A stretch of 64,000 nucleotides of DNA, taken from Burkholderia sp. 8Y. Lineage in GTDB: Bacteria; Pseudomonadota; Gammaproteobacteria; Burkholderiales; Burkholderiaceae. The stretch is taken from the NCBI RefSeq assembly GCF_902506145.1, contig NZ_LR733519.1:1-64000 (forward strand). Reading direction: 5' to 3'. The translations under genes were made by a program, and so were the position numbers. Every line of letters starts with the position of its first letter. Within the stretch, counting starts at the first letter, position 1. Shown here one piece after another: positions 48,108-57,226 of the stretch. Under the pieces are notes generated by a model, which made no database searches, was not told the DNA's origin, and saw only the letters and a list, made by a program, of their open reading frames with translations.

Positions 48108-48538
48108 TCGCGGTCCTGTACGTCGCGGTACATCGGCGCGAGTTTCGCGAGCAGCTTGTTCTGCGCGTGAAACGGCACGCCGTTCTTGTCCATGGCGGCC
48201 TGCAAGTCTTCGACGAGCGCGTCGAACGCCGCGCGGTCGATGTTCTGGCCTTCGTGCGTGCGCCGCATCGGGCGGCCGGTGTATTGGCACGGTCCGCCGA
48301 GCAGCACGCAAAACTGTTCGACGAGCTTCGTCTTGATGCGCTTGATGGGCGCGTTCTCGAAGTAGGGCGCGGTGCGCGGATCGGCGAGCACGTTCGTGTA
48401 GAGATCGTCGACGATTGTCGTGAGTCCGGCCTGTTCCCCGAACTGGCGATAGAGCGTGTCGTCGCCGGCGCAAGCCGTGCCGCTGAGAGCGGCGAATGCG
48501 CTGACGGCGAGCGCGGCGTGGCGTAGCTTGATCATCAT
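48104..48538 (-). CDS. Exported group 1 truncated haemoglobin
   Basis: 144 residues. A signal-peptide-like N terminus (AALAVSAFAALSGTACA) precedes a truncated globin: LYRQFGEQAGLTTIVDDLYT (A/B helices) and YTGRPMRRTHEGQNID, where His is the expected proximal haem ligand. Group 1 globins bind O2 or NO; export to the periplasm is unusual. A Cys in the TACAG end of the signal could alternatively make it a lipoprotein. Start at 48538 (second ATG at 48535) overlaps the stop of the DUF3034 gene. Confidence 0.85.
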   Translation of the reverse strand: MMIKLRHAALAVSAFAALSGTACAGDDTLYRQFGEQAGLTTIVDDLYTNVLADPRTAPYFENAPIKRIKTKLVEQFCVLLGGPCQYTGRPMRRTHEGQNIDRAAFDALVEDLQAAMDKNGVPFHAQNKLLAKLAPMYRDVQDRE

Positions 48539-49449
48539 CAGAACCCCGCCTGTAAGGACAAGTACGGCCCGCGCTGATTCCTGATCGTCGCGATATCGCC
48601 GAGCGCGACATACGCCGCCGTCAGCGAAATGTGCTTGTTCGGCGCCCACGCGATGAACGCGTCGTACGCGTCCTGCTCCCGCGCGAACGAGAGGTTGTTC
48701 GGCTTCATGCGATATTCGCCGCCAATCGCGATGTTCTTCGTCAACAGATACGCCACGGACGATTCGAATTCAGGGTGATACGCATTCGACTTGTCGCCGC
48801 CGAAGCCCAGCAAGCCGAACTGATTGGCCTTCGTGAAGCGCAGCGTGCCGTTGAGCAGCAGGCTTTGCGCGAGCAGCAGCTTGGTCGCGGAGAGATAGAA
48901 GTCCGTGCCCGAATTGCTCGCCGCGCCGATCGCCTTCAGCACGCCGCCCTCTTCGTTGTGTTTGAACTGGACGCCGGCTGCGATCTGCGGCAGCCACGTG
49001 TCCTGATCGAGCACGGCGTCGCCGAGCAGACGCACCTTCACGCCGAAGATGTTCTGGTTGAACGTGTAGTTCTCGCCGAGGCCGAGTTGCGCGCCCGCGT
49101 CGCGGGTGTCGAAACGCTGGCGCGCAAGCGATAACTCGACGCGGTTCGCCACGCCAACGGTCAGTCCCCACGTGCCGAGCGCGTAGTCCTGCGTGTGAAT
49201 GTAGGTGCCGTGGACGTTCGCGCCGAGTTGCCGTGCGGTGCCGTAGCCGCCGATGACGGCCCACGGCGTGAGGCCGCCGCCGGCCGCGCCTTCGACCTGC
49301 GACACGCCGCCGGTCAGGAGCAGCTTGCCGCCGGTGAGCGGCACGGTGGGCACGTCGTCGGCGCGCGCCAGCGGCGAAATGGTCGCGACGCCGGCGCTTG
49401 CGCACGCGATGGCGCAGGCGAGGCTCGCAGTCTTGCGATTGAATTGCAT
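48538..49449 (-). CDS. DUF3034 outer-membrane protein
   Basis: 303 residues. Signal peptide (LACAIACASAGVATISPLARA), then a beta-rich porin-like domain with alternating hydrophobic strands (LLLTGGVSQVEGAAGGGLTP, GTYIHTQDYALGTWGLTVG) ending LSLQAGF with the C-terminal Phe typical of outer-membrane barrels. Function of DUF3034 is unknown. First gene of the four-gene coupled operon with the globin, cupredoxin-like protein and GGDEF-EAL enzyme. ATG 49449 is chosen so the signal peptide begins the protein. Confidence 0.87.
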   Translation of the reverse strand: MQFNRKTASLACAIACASAGVATISPLARADDVPTVPLTGGKLLLTGGVSQVEGAAGGGLTPWAVIGGYGTARQLGANVHGTYIHTQDYALGTWGLTVGVANRVELSLARQRFDTRDAGAQLGLGENYTFNQNIFGVKVRLLGDAVLDQDTWLPQIAAGVQFKHNEEGGVLKAIGAASNSGTDFYLSATKLLLAQSLLLNGTLRFTKANQFGLLGFGGDKSNAYHPEFESSVAYLLTKNIAIGGEYRMKPNNLSFAREQDAYDAFIAWAPNKHISLTAAYVALGDIATIRNQRGPYLSLQAGF

Positions 49450-49626
49450 TGCGTGGATGGGCTCTCGAAACGGGTTCGTCAGAATCCCGCAGGCCGCGCT
49501 GGGAATGCCGCGTGCAAAGCGCGGCGAGCCTCGGCGTCTGGGCGGCGCTCGTCCGTGCGGGACGGCGCCTGTCATCCACGTGTATACGGCGGTCTAAGAC
49601 AAAACTTGATGGAAGCCCGCGCGACG

Positions 49627-50235
49627 CTAGGGCTTCGGAATGCGGATGCGGCTGATCATCAGCGAGCCGGAGAGCGCGTAGACGAGCACGAGCGGATGCA
49701 GCGTGAAGCCCGCGAGCCGCCATTCGCCGAACCACATGCGCGGCCCGAGCGCGCCGAACCACGCGGCAAGCGCGAGCATCAGCACGATGGCGAACGATGT
49801 CGGTATCGGCGTGCCCTCGAAGTGCGTGACCTTGCCGCTGCCGCCCGACATTTCCTCGGTCGTCACGTTGTAGCGCGCGAGCCGCGAGACGCCGCACGCG
49901 ACAAAGTACGCCAGCATCACGCGATCATAGAGGCCGCGCATGCCGCATCCATAACCGATGATGGCCGGCGCGACGCCGAACGAGATCACGTCCGCGAGCG
50001 AATCCAGCTCCTTGCCGAGCAGCGACGCCTTCTGCCGCCAGCGCGCGATGCGGCCGTCGAGCACGTCGAACACGAGCGCGGCGAACACCAGCGCGCACGC
50101 GAGATAGATATGCAAGACGTCGGCGTCGTCGATATAGCTCATCGTCGAGAAGAGCGCGCCCGTGCCGCAGATTGCGTTGCCTAGCGTGAACCAGTCGGCC
50201 AGGTGGAAATCTCGGATCATCGAAAAACGTTTCAT
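49627..50235 (-). CDS. pssA: CDP-diacylglycerol-serine O-phosphatidyltransferase-like protein
   Basis: 202 residues, about six membrane helices. Carries the CDP-alcohol phosphotransferase motif DVLDGRIAR, eight residues, G, KEL, D, SLA, D (about 57-82). In the inner membrane it would join serine (or another alcohol) to CDP-diacylglycerol. Assignment to serine is by resemblance to PssA of the integral-membrane type; phosphatidylcholine synthase or a paralogue is possible. Divergent from the MerR gene. Confidence 0.83.
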   Translation of the reverse strand: MKRFSMIRDFHLADWFTLGNAICGTGALFSTMSYIDDADVLHIYLACALVFAALVFDVLDGRIARWRQKASLLGKELDSLADVISFGVAPAIIGYGCGMRGLYDRVMLAYFVACGVSRLARYNVTTEEMSGGSGKVTHFEGTPIPTSFAIVLMLALAAWFGALGPRMWFGEWRLAGFTLHPLVLVYALSGSLMISRIRIPKP

Positions 50236-50343
50236 GCGTTTTTATCTTTGCTGTTTGTCGGTCGTTTGCGTCGGGCGCGAGAAGCCTCTGAGTCGGGTCA
50301 AGTCTATCATCGCGCCCTCTTTCGGAACGCCCGCGCAAACCTG

Positions 50344-50372
50344 AACGTGGACGTACACGTTAGCGTTATAAT
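50344..50372 (+). promoter_or_regulatory. MerR-type promoter
   Basis: Inverted repeat AACGTG (50344-50349) / CACGTT (50356-50361) followed by TATAAT at 50367-50372. With a -35 near 50342 the spacer would be about 19 bases, as in MerR-regulated promoters, where the regulator sits in the spacer. Confidence 0.5.
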
Positions 50373-50395
50373 CGGCGCACTTTCCCGATTCGCGA

Positions 50396-50929
50396 ATGCC
50401 TGCGCTCAGCGCCATGTCCTCCAGCAAGCCCGCGCTGCTCACCATCCGCGACGCCGCCGAGCGTCTGAACGTCACGCCTCGCACGCTCAAGTACTACGAG
50501 GAGCGCGGGCTCGTCGCGCCGAGCCGCAGCGAGGGCCGTTACCGCCTTTACAGCGAGCAGGACCTCGAACGGTTCGCGCGCGTCTTGCGGCTGCGCTCGC
50601 TCGGGTTCTCGCTGCAAGGCATCGTGGAACTGTTGAAGCGGCCGGTCGAACCCATGGGCGACGGACGCAAAGGTTATTCCAGCGAATCGCTGCGCGAGAT
50701 CGAAGAGGCGCTCGCGCAGCAGGTCGACGCACTCGACGCGCGCATCGCGAGCGTGCGGCGCGAACTCAAAGAGGCGCAAGCCGTGCGCGGCGAACTGAGC
50801 GACGACCTCGACTACATCCGGCGGCGCATCGCGGGCGAAAAGCAGGAAACGCTCTTCGAAGCACGGTTGGCCGCGCGGCGGCGGCGCAAGAGCGAAGGCA
50901 GCGAAGGCAGCGAGGGCGCCGACGAATGA
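50396..50929 (+). CDS. MerR-family transcriptional regulator
   Basis: 177 residues. MerR winged helix at about 15-85: LTIRDAAERLNVTPRTLKYY, EERGLVAPSRSEGRYRLYSE and LRSLGFSLQGIVELL, followed by a coiled-coil dimer helix and a Ser/Glu/Gly tail. No Cys cluster, so it probably senses a drug-like or organic ligand rather than metal or redox. Start could also be ATG 50414. It overlaps the MFS gene by ATGA and likely controls both. Confidence 0.9.
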   Translation: MPALSAMSSSKPALLTIRDAAERLNVTPRTLKYYEERGLVAPSRSEGRYRLYSEQDLERFARVLRLRSLGFSLQGIVELLKRPVEPMGDGRKGYSSESLREIEEALAQQVDALDARIASVRRELKEAQAVRGELSDDLDYIRRRIAGEKQETLFEARLAARRRRKSEGSEGSEGADE

Positions 50930-52479
50930 CCGCCGTGGCGCTTTCCCGCAATTCGTTGGTCTCACGCCTCTTCGACAACGCGTTCCCGTGGGCCATCGCG
51001 CTCGCCACCGGCCTCGACTACTTCGACAACGCGGTCTTCTCGTTCTTCACGAGCTATATCGCGGGCGGTATCAACGCATCGGCGGACGAACTCGTGTGGG
51101 CGTCGAGCGCGTATGCCGTCGCCTCGGTGCTCGGCATTCTTCAGCAGCAATGGTGGGTCGAGCGGCTCGGCTACCGGCGTTATATCGGCGGATGCCTGCT
51201 GCTGTTCGCGGCGGGCGCGGTCGCGGCGGCGGCCTCTGAATCGTCGCTGGAACTGGCGTTCGCGCGCGGCTTCCAGGGCTACTTCATCGGCCAGATGATG
51301 AGCGCGTGCCGCATCCTCATTCAGACGCGGATCGCACCGCAACGGCGCGCGACCGCCGTGCGTTACTTCCTCGTCATGATCCTGCTCGGCAGCGGGCTCG
51401 CGCCGCTGATCGGCGGCTATGTCGTCGCGTGGTTCGGCTGGCGCGCGCTTTTCGCGTGCGGCGCGGCGGGCGGCGTGGCGATGGGCGTGTTCGCGTTGCT
51501 CGCGGTTCCGCATACGGGCCACGTCCAGCCCGAGCAGCGCGGCGATGCCCACTTCTGGCCGTACATTCTCTTCGCGTTCGCGCAGGGCGCGTTGCAGATC
51601 GTGATGCAGCAAGTGCGCTTCGAGTTGTTCAGCACGTCGCCCGAACTGATCGTGCTCACGGTGGCCGGGCTGCTGTCGCTCGGCTGGTTCGTGTGGCATC
51701 AGTGGCATCATCCGCAGCCGTTGCTTCGCCTGCATGCGCTGCGCGAGAAGACGTTTCGCGCGGGCATCATGCTCTACATCGCGTTCTATTACGTCAGCAA
51801 CGCGATGAGCTATCTCGTCTCGCGTTTTCTGGAAGGCGGCCTGCACTATCCGGTCGAAAACGCGGGGCGGCTCGTCGGGCTTTCGTCTTTGTTCGCGATC
51901 GTGATGGCGTTCGTGTACTTCCGCTTTTCCGCGCGCATCACGCACAAGAAATGGATGATCGTGCCGGGCTTCCTGCTTGCCGCGTTCGTCGGCGCATGGA
52001 TGGTCAGCATGCCGCCCGATGTCAGCATGCAATGGCTCGTCGCGCCGCTCGTGCTGCGCGGTCTGCTGCTGCTTTTCATCGCGCTGCCGGTGGCGAACGT
52101 GACGTTTCGCCTCTTTGCGATCGAGGAGTTCAACCACGGCTACCGCTTCAAGAACATCGTCAAGCAACTGACGTATTCGTTCTCGACCGCGACCATCATC
52201 ATCCTCGAACAGCATCGCATGGCCTTGCACGAGTCGCGGCTCGCGGAATCCGTGAACGCGTTCAATCCGCTGTTTCAGAACACTTTCGAGAAATTGACCG
52301 GCGGCTTTGAGGCGCTCGGCTACGGCGCGGCGCAGGCGAAGAGTCTCGCGCTCGCTGAAGTGGGACGCATCGTCACGCAGCAGGCGAGCTTTCTGAGTTC
52401 GCTCGACGGCTTCTACTTTCTGATCGGCGTTGCACTCTGCGCGAGTGTGATCGCCGTGTGGCAGAAGCAGATCGACTGA
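50926..52479 (+). CDS. MFS transporter (EmrB/DHA2-like)
   Basis: 517 residues, 12-14 membrane helices. N-terminal helix FPWAIALATGLDYFDNAVFS has the Asp-Tyr-Phe-Asp pattern seen in several DHA2-like exporters; LGSGLAPLIGGYVVAWFGWR matches the conserved motif C region of drug:H+ antiporters. Coupled by ATGA to the MerR gene. Substrate unknown; efflux of a toxic organic compound is the simplest reading. Confidence 0.87.
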   Translation: MTAVALSRNSLVSRLFDNAFPWAIALATGLDYFDNAVFSFFTSYIAGGINASADELVWASSAYAVASVLGILQQQWWVERLGYRRYIGGCLLLFAAGAVAAAASESSLELAFARGFQGYFIGQMMSACRILIQTRIAPQRRATAVRYFLVMILLGSGLAPLIGGYVVAWFGWRALFACGAAGGVAMGVFALLAVPHTGHVQPEQRGDAHFWPYILFAFAQGALQIVMQQVRFELFSTSPELIVLTVAGLLSLGWFVWHQWHHPQPLLRLHALREKTFRAGIMLYIAFYYVSNAMSYLVSRFLEGGLHYPVENAGRLVGLSSLFAIVMAFVYFRFSARITHKKWMIVPGFLLAAFVGAWMVSMPPDVSMQWLVAPLVLRGLLLLFIALPVANVTFRLFAIEEFNHGYRFKNIVKQLTYSFSTATIIILEQHRMALHESRLAESVNAFNPLFQNTFEKLTGGFEALGYGAAQAKSLALAEVGRIVTQQASFLSSLDGFYFLIGVALCASVIAVWQKQID

Positions 52480-52488
52480 ATCCGCGGA

Positions 52489-52833
52489 TCAGTCCTCGGC
52501 GGCCTGTCCGTTGCGCAGCACGCGCGCGCCAGCGACGGCATCGGGCGGCATCATCCGCGTGTTGATGCCCATGACCGGGCGGTGGACGTCGACGGCGCGC
52601 CAGTGCGTCATGCATCCGCACGACGCGCAGCGATGAAACTCGAGCCGGCGCGGGCCCCACATGTACACGTCGGTCGGGCCGGAATCGGGCGCGAAGCGAA
52701 CCTTCGACAATGCGTAGTACGCCCATCGCGCGCCATGGCGACGGCAGAGGGAACAGTCGCAATCGTTGATTTCGGCGGGCGCGGCGTCGAGCGTGAAGCG
52801 GACGGCGCCGCAATGGCAGGATGCGTCGATCAT
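52489..52833 (-). CDS. GFA-family zinc-binding protein
   Basis: 114 residues. Zn-ligand cysteines CHCG (near residue 6), CDCSLC (about 25) and CASCGC (about 69) as in the glutathione-dependent formaldehyde-activating (GFA/CENP-V) fold. Most bacterial members have no proven catalytic role. Convergent with the MFS gene and about 20 bases after the SnoaL-like gene on its own strand. Confidence 0.88.
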   Translation of the reverse strand: MIDASCHCGAVRFTLDAAPAEINDCDCSLCRRHGARWAYYALSKVRFAPDSGPTDVYMWGPRRLEFHRCASCGCMTHWRAVDVHRPVMGINTRMMPPDAVAGARVLRNGQAAED

Positions 52834-52851
52834 GGCAATGTGCGCGGCGGT

Positions 52852-53244
52852 TCAGAGTTGGGCTTCGATCGCGGCTTTGTCGATCACGGACCAGACCTGC
52901 GCGATCTTGCGCTCGCGGAATTCATAGAACACGTTCTCCGCGAACGACACGCGCCTGCCGCCGATGCGCAGGCCCATGAAGTCCTGCTTCGGCGTGCAAT
53001 CGAACCACAGGCGGCTAGCGATGATAGGCGGTTCCGCTGTCAGCAGGCGGATATCGAAGCGCAGATCCGGAATCTGCTCGAAGTCGCGTTCGAGCATCTC
53101 ACGATACCCGGCGAGGCCGATGGACTTGCCGTTGTGGACGACGCTATCGTGAACGAACGCGCCGAGCATCGTCCAGTTCTGCTCGTTGAGGCACGCGATG
53201 TAGTCGCGGTAGATGGCCGCGAGCCCGCTCTGTTCCGTATGCAT
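52852..53244 (-). CDS. SnoaL-like (NTF2-fold) protein
   Basis: 130 residues. NTF2/SnoaL-type: helix AAIYRDYIACLNEQNWTML, FVHDSVVHNGKSIGLAGYRE, and strands through FDCTPKQDFMGLRIGGRRVS to IAQVWSVIDKAAIEAQL. The family includes polyketide cyclases, dehydratases and many unknowns. ATG 53244 has GAGG 5-9 bases upstream; an in-frame ATG at 53256 does not. Possibly co-transcribed with the GFA protein. Confidence 0.83.
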   Translation of the reverse strand: MHTEQSGLAAIYRDYIACLNEQNWTMLGAFVHDSVVHNGKSIGLAGYREMLERDFEQIPDLRFDIRLLTAEPPIIASRLWFDCTPKQDFMGLRIGGRRVSFAENVFYEFRERKIAQVWSVIDKAAIEAQL

Positions 53245-53317
53245 TGCAAGCCTCATCGCGATGACACCACGCGCGCACCGCTTCGAGTCGCCGAAGCGGT
53301 GCGCGGAAACGACGCGT

Positions 53318-55237
53318 TCAGCCTTCTATCTTCGACATGACGGCCGTCGCGGGATCGTACCGATAGCCCTTCTGCGCAAGCTGCTGCGCGATCTTCTCGC
53401 CGATCACCTTCTGCTGCGCCTCGCGGAACACGAGTTCGTGGTCCGGCTTCAGGCGCTCCAGTTCCGTCGAGAGCCGGCGCAGCAGCGCGACTTCGCCGGT
53501 GCTGCGGGCATCGATGAAGAGGATCTTCTCGTTCGCCACGTCGAGCCGCTGCTTGAGGTCCCGCGCATACGTAACCCACTGCTCCGCGTTGCCGCGAAGC
53601 TCGTCGTAGGCCTTCGAATGCGTCTGCGCCTGCGCGGAAATCCGCCGCTGCAATGCCGCGATTTCCTCTTCCTTGGCAGCGCCCGCCGTCTGCAACGCGA
53701 TCTTGTGGTCGCGCAGTTCGTCGCGGATGGCGGACTCGCTCTTCTCGCGTTCGGCAAGCTGCTGCGTGAGCGCCGCGGCGTGCTGCTGCGCTTCGTCGGC
53801 GCGGGCGAGCGCGGCGGCCGCTTCCTGCGATACGCGCGCCAGTTCGCCCTGCGCGACGTTCTTCTCCTGCGTGATCGCGTCGATGCGCTCGCGTGCTTCC
53901 TCCAGTTCGCGCGTGGCCTGCTGCAACGCTTCCTGCGCGGTGGATGTCTGCGCGCTCTGCGCCGCGTTCGCCTCGCGCTGCGTGGTCAATTCGGACTCCA
54001 GCGCCGCGATGCGCGCGTGGCCTTCGTTGATCTGAGCGCGCGCTTCGTCCAGTTCGCGCCTCGCCTGCTGCAACGCTTCTTGCGCCGTGGATGCCTCTGC
54101 GCTGTACGCCGCGCTCGTGTCACGGTGCGTCGCGACTTCGGATTCCAGCGCCGCGATGCGGTGCTGGCTTTCTTCGATCCGGGCGCGCGCTTCATCCAGT
54201 TCGCGCGTGGCGTGCTGCAACGCTTCCTGCGCGCCGGATGCCGCCGCGCTCGTCTCACGCTGCGCCGCCAGTTCGGATTCCAGCGCCGACATGCGTGCCT
54301 GGCTTTCGTCGATCCTGGCGCGCGCTTCGTCGAGCTCGCGCGTCGCGTGGTGCAACGCTTCGTCGCGGGCGGATGCCTCGGTTGCGCGCGCGGCGCCCGA
54401 CTCGCGTTCGCTCGCGAGCGCCGTGCGCGCGGCGTCCAGTTCCGCTTCGAGCGCGGCGATGCGCGCGGCGCTCTCGCCGGCCTGCGCGGTCGCGCTCTCG
54501 GCGCGCGCCGCCGCCGTGCCGGCTTCCTGCGACAAACGCTCCGCTTCCTGCGACGCGGCCGCGTGCTGCTGCCGCGCTTCGTCGCGCTCGCGAGCAATAC
54601 GCGCGATGTCCTCGTTCTTGCCCGCGAGTTCGGCGCTCAATGCTTCGCGCGCCTTGCGCTCCTCGTCGAGCGACAGTCGCGCGGTGCTCAGTTCGGCGTC
54701 CTGCGCGGAGACGCGCTGCGCCAGTTCGCCGGCGCGCGATTCCGCGGCCTCGGCGCGCTCGTTCGCGGCGTTCTGTTGATTCTGCAGACGCGCGACCGCT
54801 TCTTCCGACGCGCGCAGCGCGTGCATCAGCTCTTCCAGTTGACGGCGGCTGTTCGCCGCATCGCCCTCTGTCTGCTGGTAGACGGCGAGCGCCTCGTCGC
54901 GCTCGGTGAGCGCAGTCTGAAGCCGTTGCCCGAGGATGTCGGCGCGCTGCGCGATCGCGCTTTGCGCCTCGTCCCATGACGCCTTTCTCATCCGATGCGC
55001 CGCGCTCATCAGCGCGTCGGCGAATTCCTGCGGCATGTCAGCCGAAAATTGCGCGGCGGGCATGGCGGGCTGTTGGGCGTCGCGCCAACGCTGCAGCGCG
55101 GCGGCAATGGATACGATCGAACCGCGACGCAGTTCCGACCAGACCGTCACGGGCGAAACCGGACGACCGGCATCGGTCAGGCGTTGAACGGTCGAGAAAA
55201 TCTCTTCATCGGTGATGTTGTCTGCTTCTGTGAACAT
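53318..55237 (-). CDS. KfrA-like DNA-binding coiled-coil protein
   Basis: 639 residues. N-terminal KfrA-type DNA-binding domain (about 10-120: DEEIFSTVQRLTDAGRPVSP, then VWSELRRGSIVSIAAALQRW) followed by nearly 450 residues of Ala/Glu/Gln/Arg-rich coiled coil. The middle (about 290-470) holds about four imperfect 40-50 residue repeats of the ATRELDEARARIEESQHRI type. KfrA on plasmids binds its own promoter and aids partition; chromosomal homologues are common in Burkholderiaceae and little studied. GAGG precedes ATG 55237. Confidence 0.87.
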   Translation of the reverse strand: MFTEADNITDEEIFSTVQRLTDAGRPVSPVTVWSELRRGSIVSIAAALQRWRDAQQPAMPAAQFSADMPQEFADALMSAAHRMRKASWDEAQSAIAQRADILGQRLQTALTERDEALAVYQQTEGDAANSRRQLEELMHALRASEEAVARLQNQQNAANERAEAAESRAGELAQRVSAQDAELSTARLSLDEERKAREALSAELAGKNEDIARIARERDEARQQHAAASQEAERLSQEAGTAAARAESATAQAGESAARIAALEAELDAARTALASERESGAARATEASARDEALHHATRELDEARARIDESQARMSALESELAAQRETSAAASGAQEALQHATRELDEARARIEESQHRIAALESEVATHRDTSAAYSAEASTAQEALQQARRELDEARAQINEGHARIAALESELTTQREANAAQSAQTSTAQEALQQATRELEEARERIDAITQEKNVAQGELARVSQEAAAALARADEAQQHAAALTQQLAEREKSESAIRDELRDHKIALQTAGAAKEEEIAALQRRISAQAQTHSKAYDELRGNAEQWVTYARDLKQRLDVANEKILFIDARSTGEVALLRRLSTELERLKPDHELVFREAQQKVIGEKIAQQLAQKGYRYDPATAVMSKIEG

Positions 55238-55343
55238 AGGCGCCTCAAATTACAGGCATCGGGCAACGACTTGCCAGACGAAAGATAGGATTATCCAACA
55301 ACTTGGCGCTCGCGCCGCGCTTTCGTCGGATGAACGCTTCGCT

Positions 55344-56378
55344 TTAGTCCTGTTCCTGCTCCAGAAGGCGCGACCGCGCCGCCTGAATCGACTGATGCAG
55401 TTTCGCCTGCAGCGCCTCGCGCGGCGGCAGCACCGTCAGATATTCCGCGACGTGGATGCCGCTCTTGTTCAGTTCCAGAAGCTCGATCTGCTCCTGCTTC
55501 TTGCCCGCGCACAGGATGATGCCGAGCGGCGGCAATTCGTCCGGCTCCTGCTCGTGCTTCGCGAGCCAGCGCAGATACAGCTCCATCTGGCTCTTGTATT
55601 CCGCCTTGAACCCGCCGAGCTTCAGTTCGATCGCGACGAGGCGCCGGAGCTTGCGGTTGTAGAACAGCAGGTCGATGTAAAAATCGTCGGCGTCGATCTG
55701 AAGGCGCTTCTGGCGCGCGACGAACGTGAAGCCCGCTCCGAGTTCCAGGAGGAACTGCTCCATTTCGCGAAGAATCGCGTCTTCGAGGTCTTTTTCGAGG
55801 TAGTGGTCGTTGAGCCCGAGAAAGTCGAGCACATAGGGGTCTTTGAGAAGCGCCGCCGGTTCGACGCGCCCTTCGTCACGCATGACGGCGATGTCATGGG
55901 CAATGGCGGCTTCCGGCTGACGCGAGATGGCGCTGCGCTCGAACAGCATCGAATTGATGCGTTCCTGCAGTTGCCGCGACGACCACCGCTCGACGCGCGC
56001 AAGCTCGATGTAGAAATCGCGCTTGAGCGGATCGTCGAGATAAATGAGTGTCTTGAGATGCGTCCAGCTCAAATGTCTCCGCACTGCGGAGACACTTTGC
56101 TCGTCCGGAAAAATTTCGGCGAGACGCATGCAGTGCCGCAGTTGCTTCTCGCTCCAGCCGCGACCGTAGCGCGCGCCGAGTTCGCGGGCCAGCGTCGCGA
56201 CGACTTGCCGCCCGTATTCGGCGCGCGTGCCGCGCAGCACTTCGTTGCGCACGCGCTGTCCGATCTGCCAGTAGAGCAGCGTCAGTTCCGCGTTGACGGC
56301 GGCCGCCGCGCGCTCGCGGGCGGAATCGATCAGCCGGCGGACTTCGTCGAGAAGCGAGGAAGGAAGGAGGTCGCTCAT
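55344..56378 (-). CDS. DUF1016 (YhcG-type, PD-(D/E)XK nuclease-like) protein
   Basis: 344 residues. N-terminal helical domain (about 1-155: LLYWQIGQRVRNEVLRG, GWSEKQLRHCMRLAEIFPDE) and C-terminal nuclease-like domain (about 175-320: FTFVARQKRLQIDADDFYID, LLFYNRKLRRLVAIELKLGG). The Asp and the Glu-Leu-Lys fit a PD-(D/E)XK active site. YhcG proteins are suspected in DNA repair or defence. It lies upstream of the KfrA-like gene, with about 106 bases between. No restriction or methylase partner seen. Confidence 0.88.
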   Translation of the reverse strand: MSDLLPSSLLDEVRRLIDSARERAAAAVNAELTLLYWQIGQRVRNEVLRGTRAEYGRQVVATLARELGARYGRGWSEKQLRHCMRLAEIFPDEQSVSAVRRHLSWTHLKTLIYLDDPLKRDFYIELARVERWSSRQLQERINSMLFERSAISRQPEAAIAHDIAVMRDEGRVEPAALLKDPYVLDFLGLNDHYLEKDLEDAILREMEQFLLELGAGFTFVARQKRLQIDADDFYIDLLFYNRKLRRLVAIELKLGGFKAEYKSQMELYLRWLAKHEQEPDELPPLGIILCAGKKQEQIELLELNKSGIHVAEYLTVLPPREALQAKLHQSIQAARSRLLEQEQD

Positions 56379-56508
56379 AGGGTGAGAGTCGGGATCGGCG
56401 GTGAAGCCTAGCATCGCAGCGCGCCGATTGTCTCCGCGGCGCGGAGACAATCCGGTGGCGCGCCAGTGCCGATCGTAGCGCAAGCCGGGCGACGCGGCTC
56501 TCGCGCGC

Positions 56509-56934
56509 TCAGAACCCCGCCGACGCTCCCGGCGCCGAACCGATGTCGCGCCACGACGAGCGCGCCACGCCGCCGCCCGCTGCGCGGTTCAGAATGGCGC
56601 GCGTGCCGGGCGTCACGGCCAAGCCCGCGAGCTGCGAAAGCTCGACCCAGCGCACTTCGTCGATGCCCGCGCGGTAGTTCGCATGCGGACGCACGTCGGC
56701 GGGAATCGCCACGCGATAGACGTGATGCACGTGCTGCGCCGACATGTGCTGCCACAGAAACGCCGCGGCGCTCGCCTCCGCGCCGGTTTCCTCGTAGAGC
56801 TCCCTGATCGCCGCGCTCATCACCAGTTCGCCGTGACCGACCTCGCCGCCCGGCAGGAACCACGGGCCTCCGCGTTCCTTGACCAGCAGCACTGCGTGTT
56901 GGCGAACCAGCAATACCGTCGCCCGAACCCTCAT
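56509..56934 (-). CDS. Nudix hydrolase
   Basis: 141 residues with a complete Nudix box: GEVGHGELVMSAAIRELYEE followed by TGAE (about 27-50), preceded by GGPWFLPGG. Cleaves nucleoside diphosphates linked to another group; the specific substrate cannot be read. ATG 56934 is selected because GGAG lies upstream and the fold begins with RATVLLVRQHAVLLVKER. Confidence 0.87.
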   Translation of the reverse strand: MRVRATVLLVRQHAVLLVKERGGPWFLPGGEVGHGELVMSAAIRELYEETGAEASAAAFLWQHMSAQHVHHVYRVAIPADVRPHANYRAGIDEVRWVELSQLAGLAVTPGTRAILNRAAGGGVARSSWRDIGSAPGASAGF

Positions 56935-57226
56935 GTCCCCGTCTCCAGATGAATGCCGCGCCGCCCAGTTCGCGCGCGGCGGTGTGTTACAGCGCCTTGC
57001 ATCCGCGTCTTGCAACCTTATGGTCGGTCCGTTGTAACGCATAAGGGACGCATGACGCAATCGGTTACACCGCTATTTCGGCAAGGTCTCGCGGAAGTTG
57101 AGGGCTCCGTCGTGCTGAGAAAGTCGTATGAAGGTTGCGTTCCACGTCGCGGCCAGCGTCGATGCGCGCTGGGCGGGACCACGCGATGCCGCTATAGTGG
57201 CGCTACCGCATCCGCCGCATCCGACG

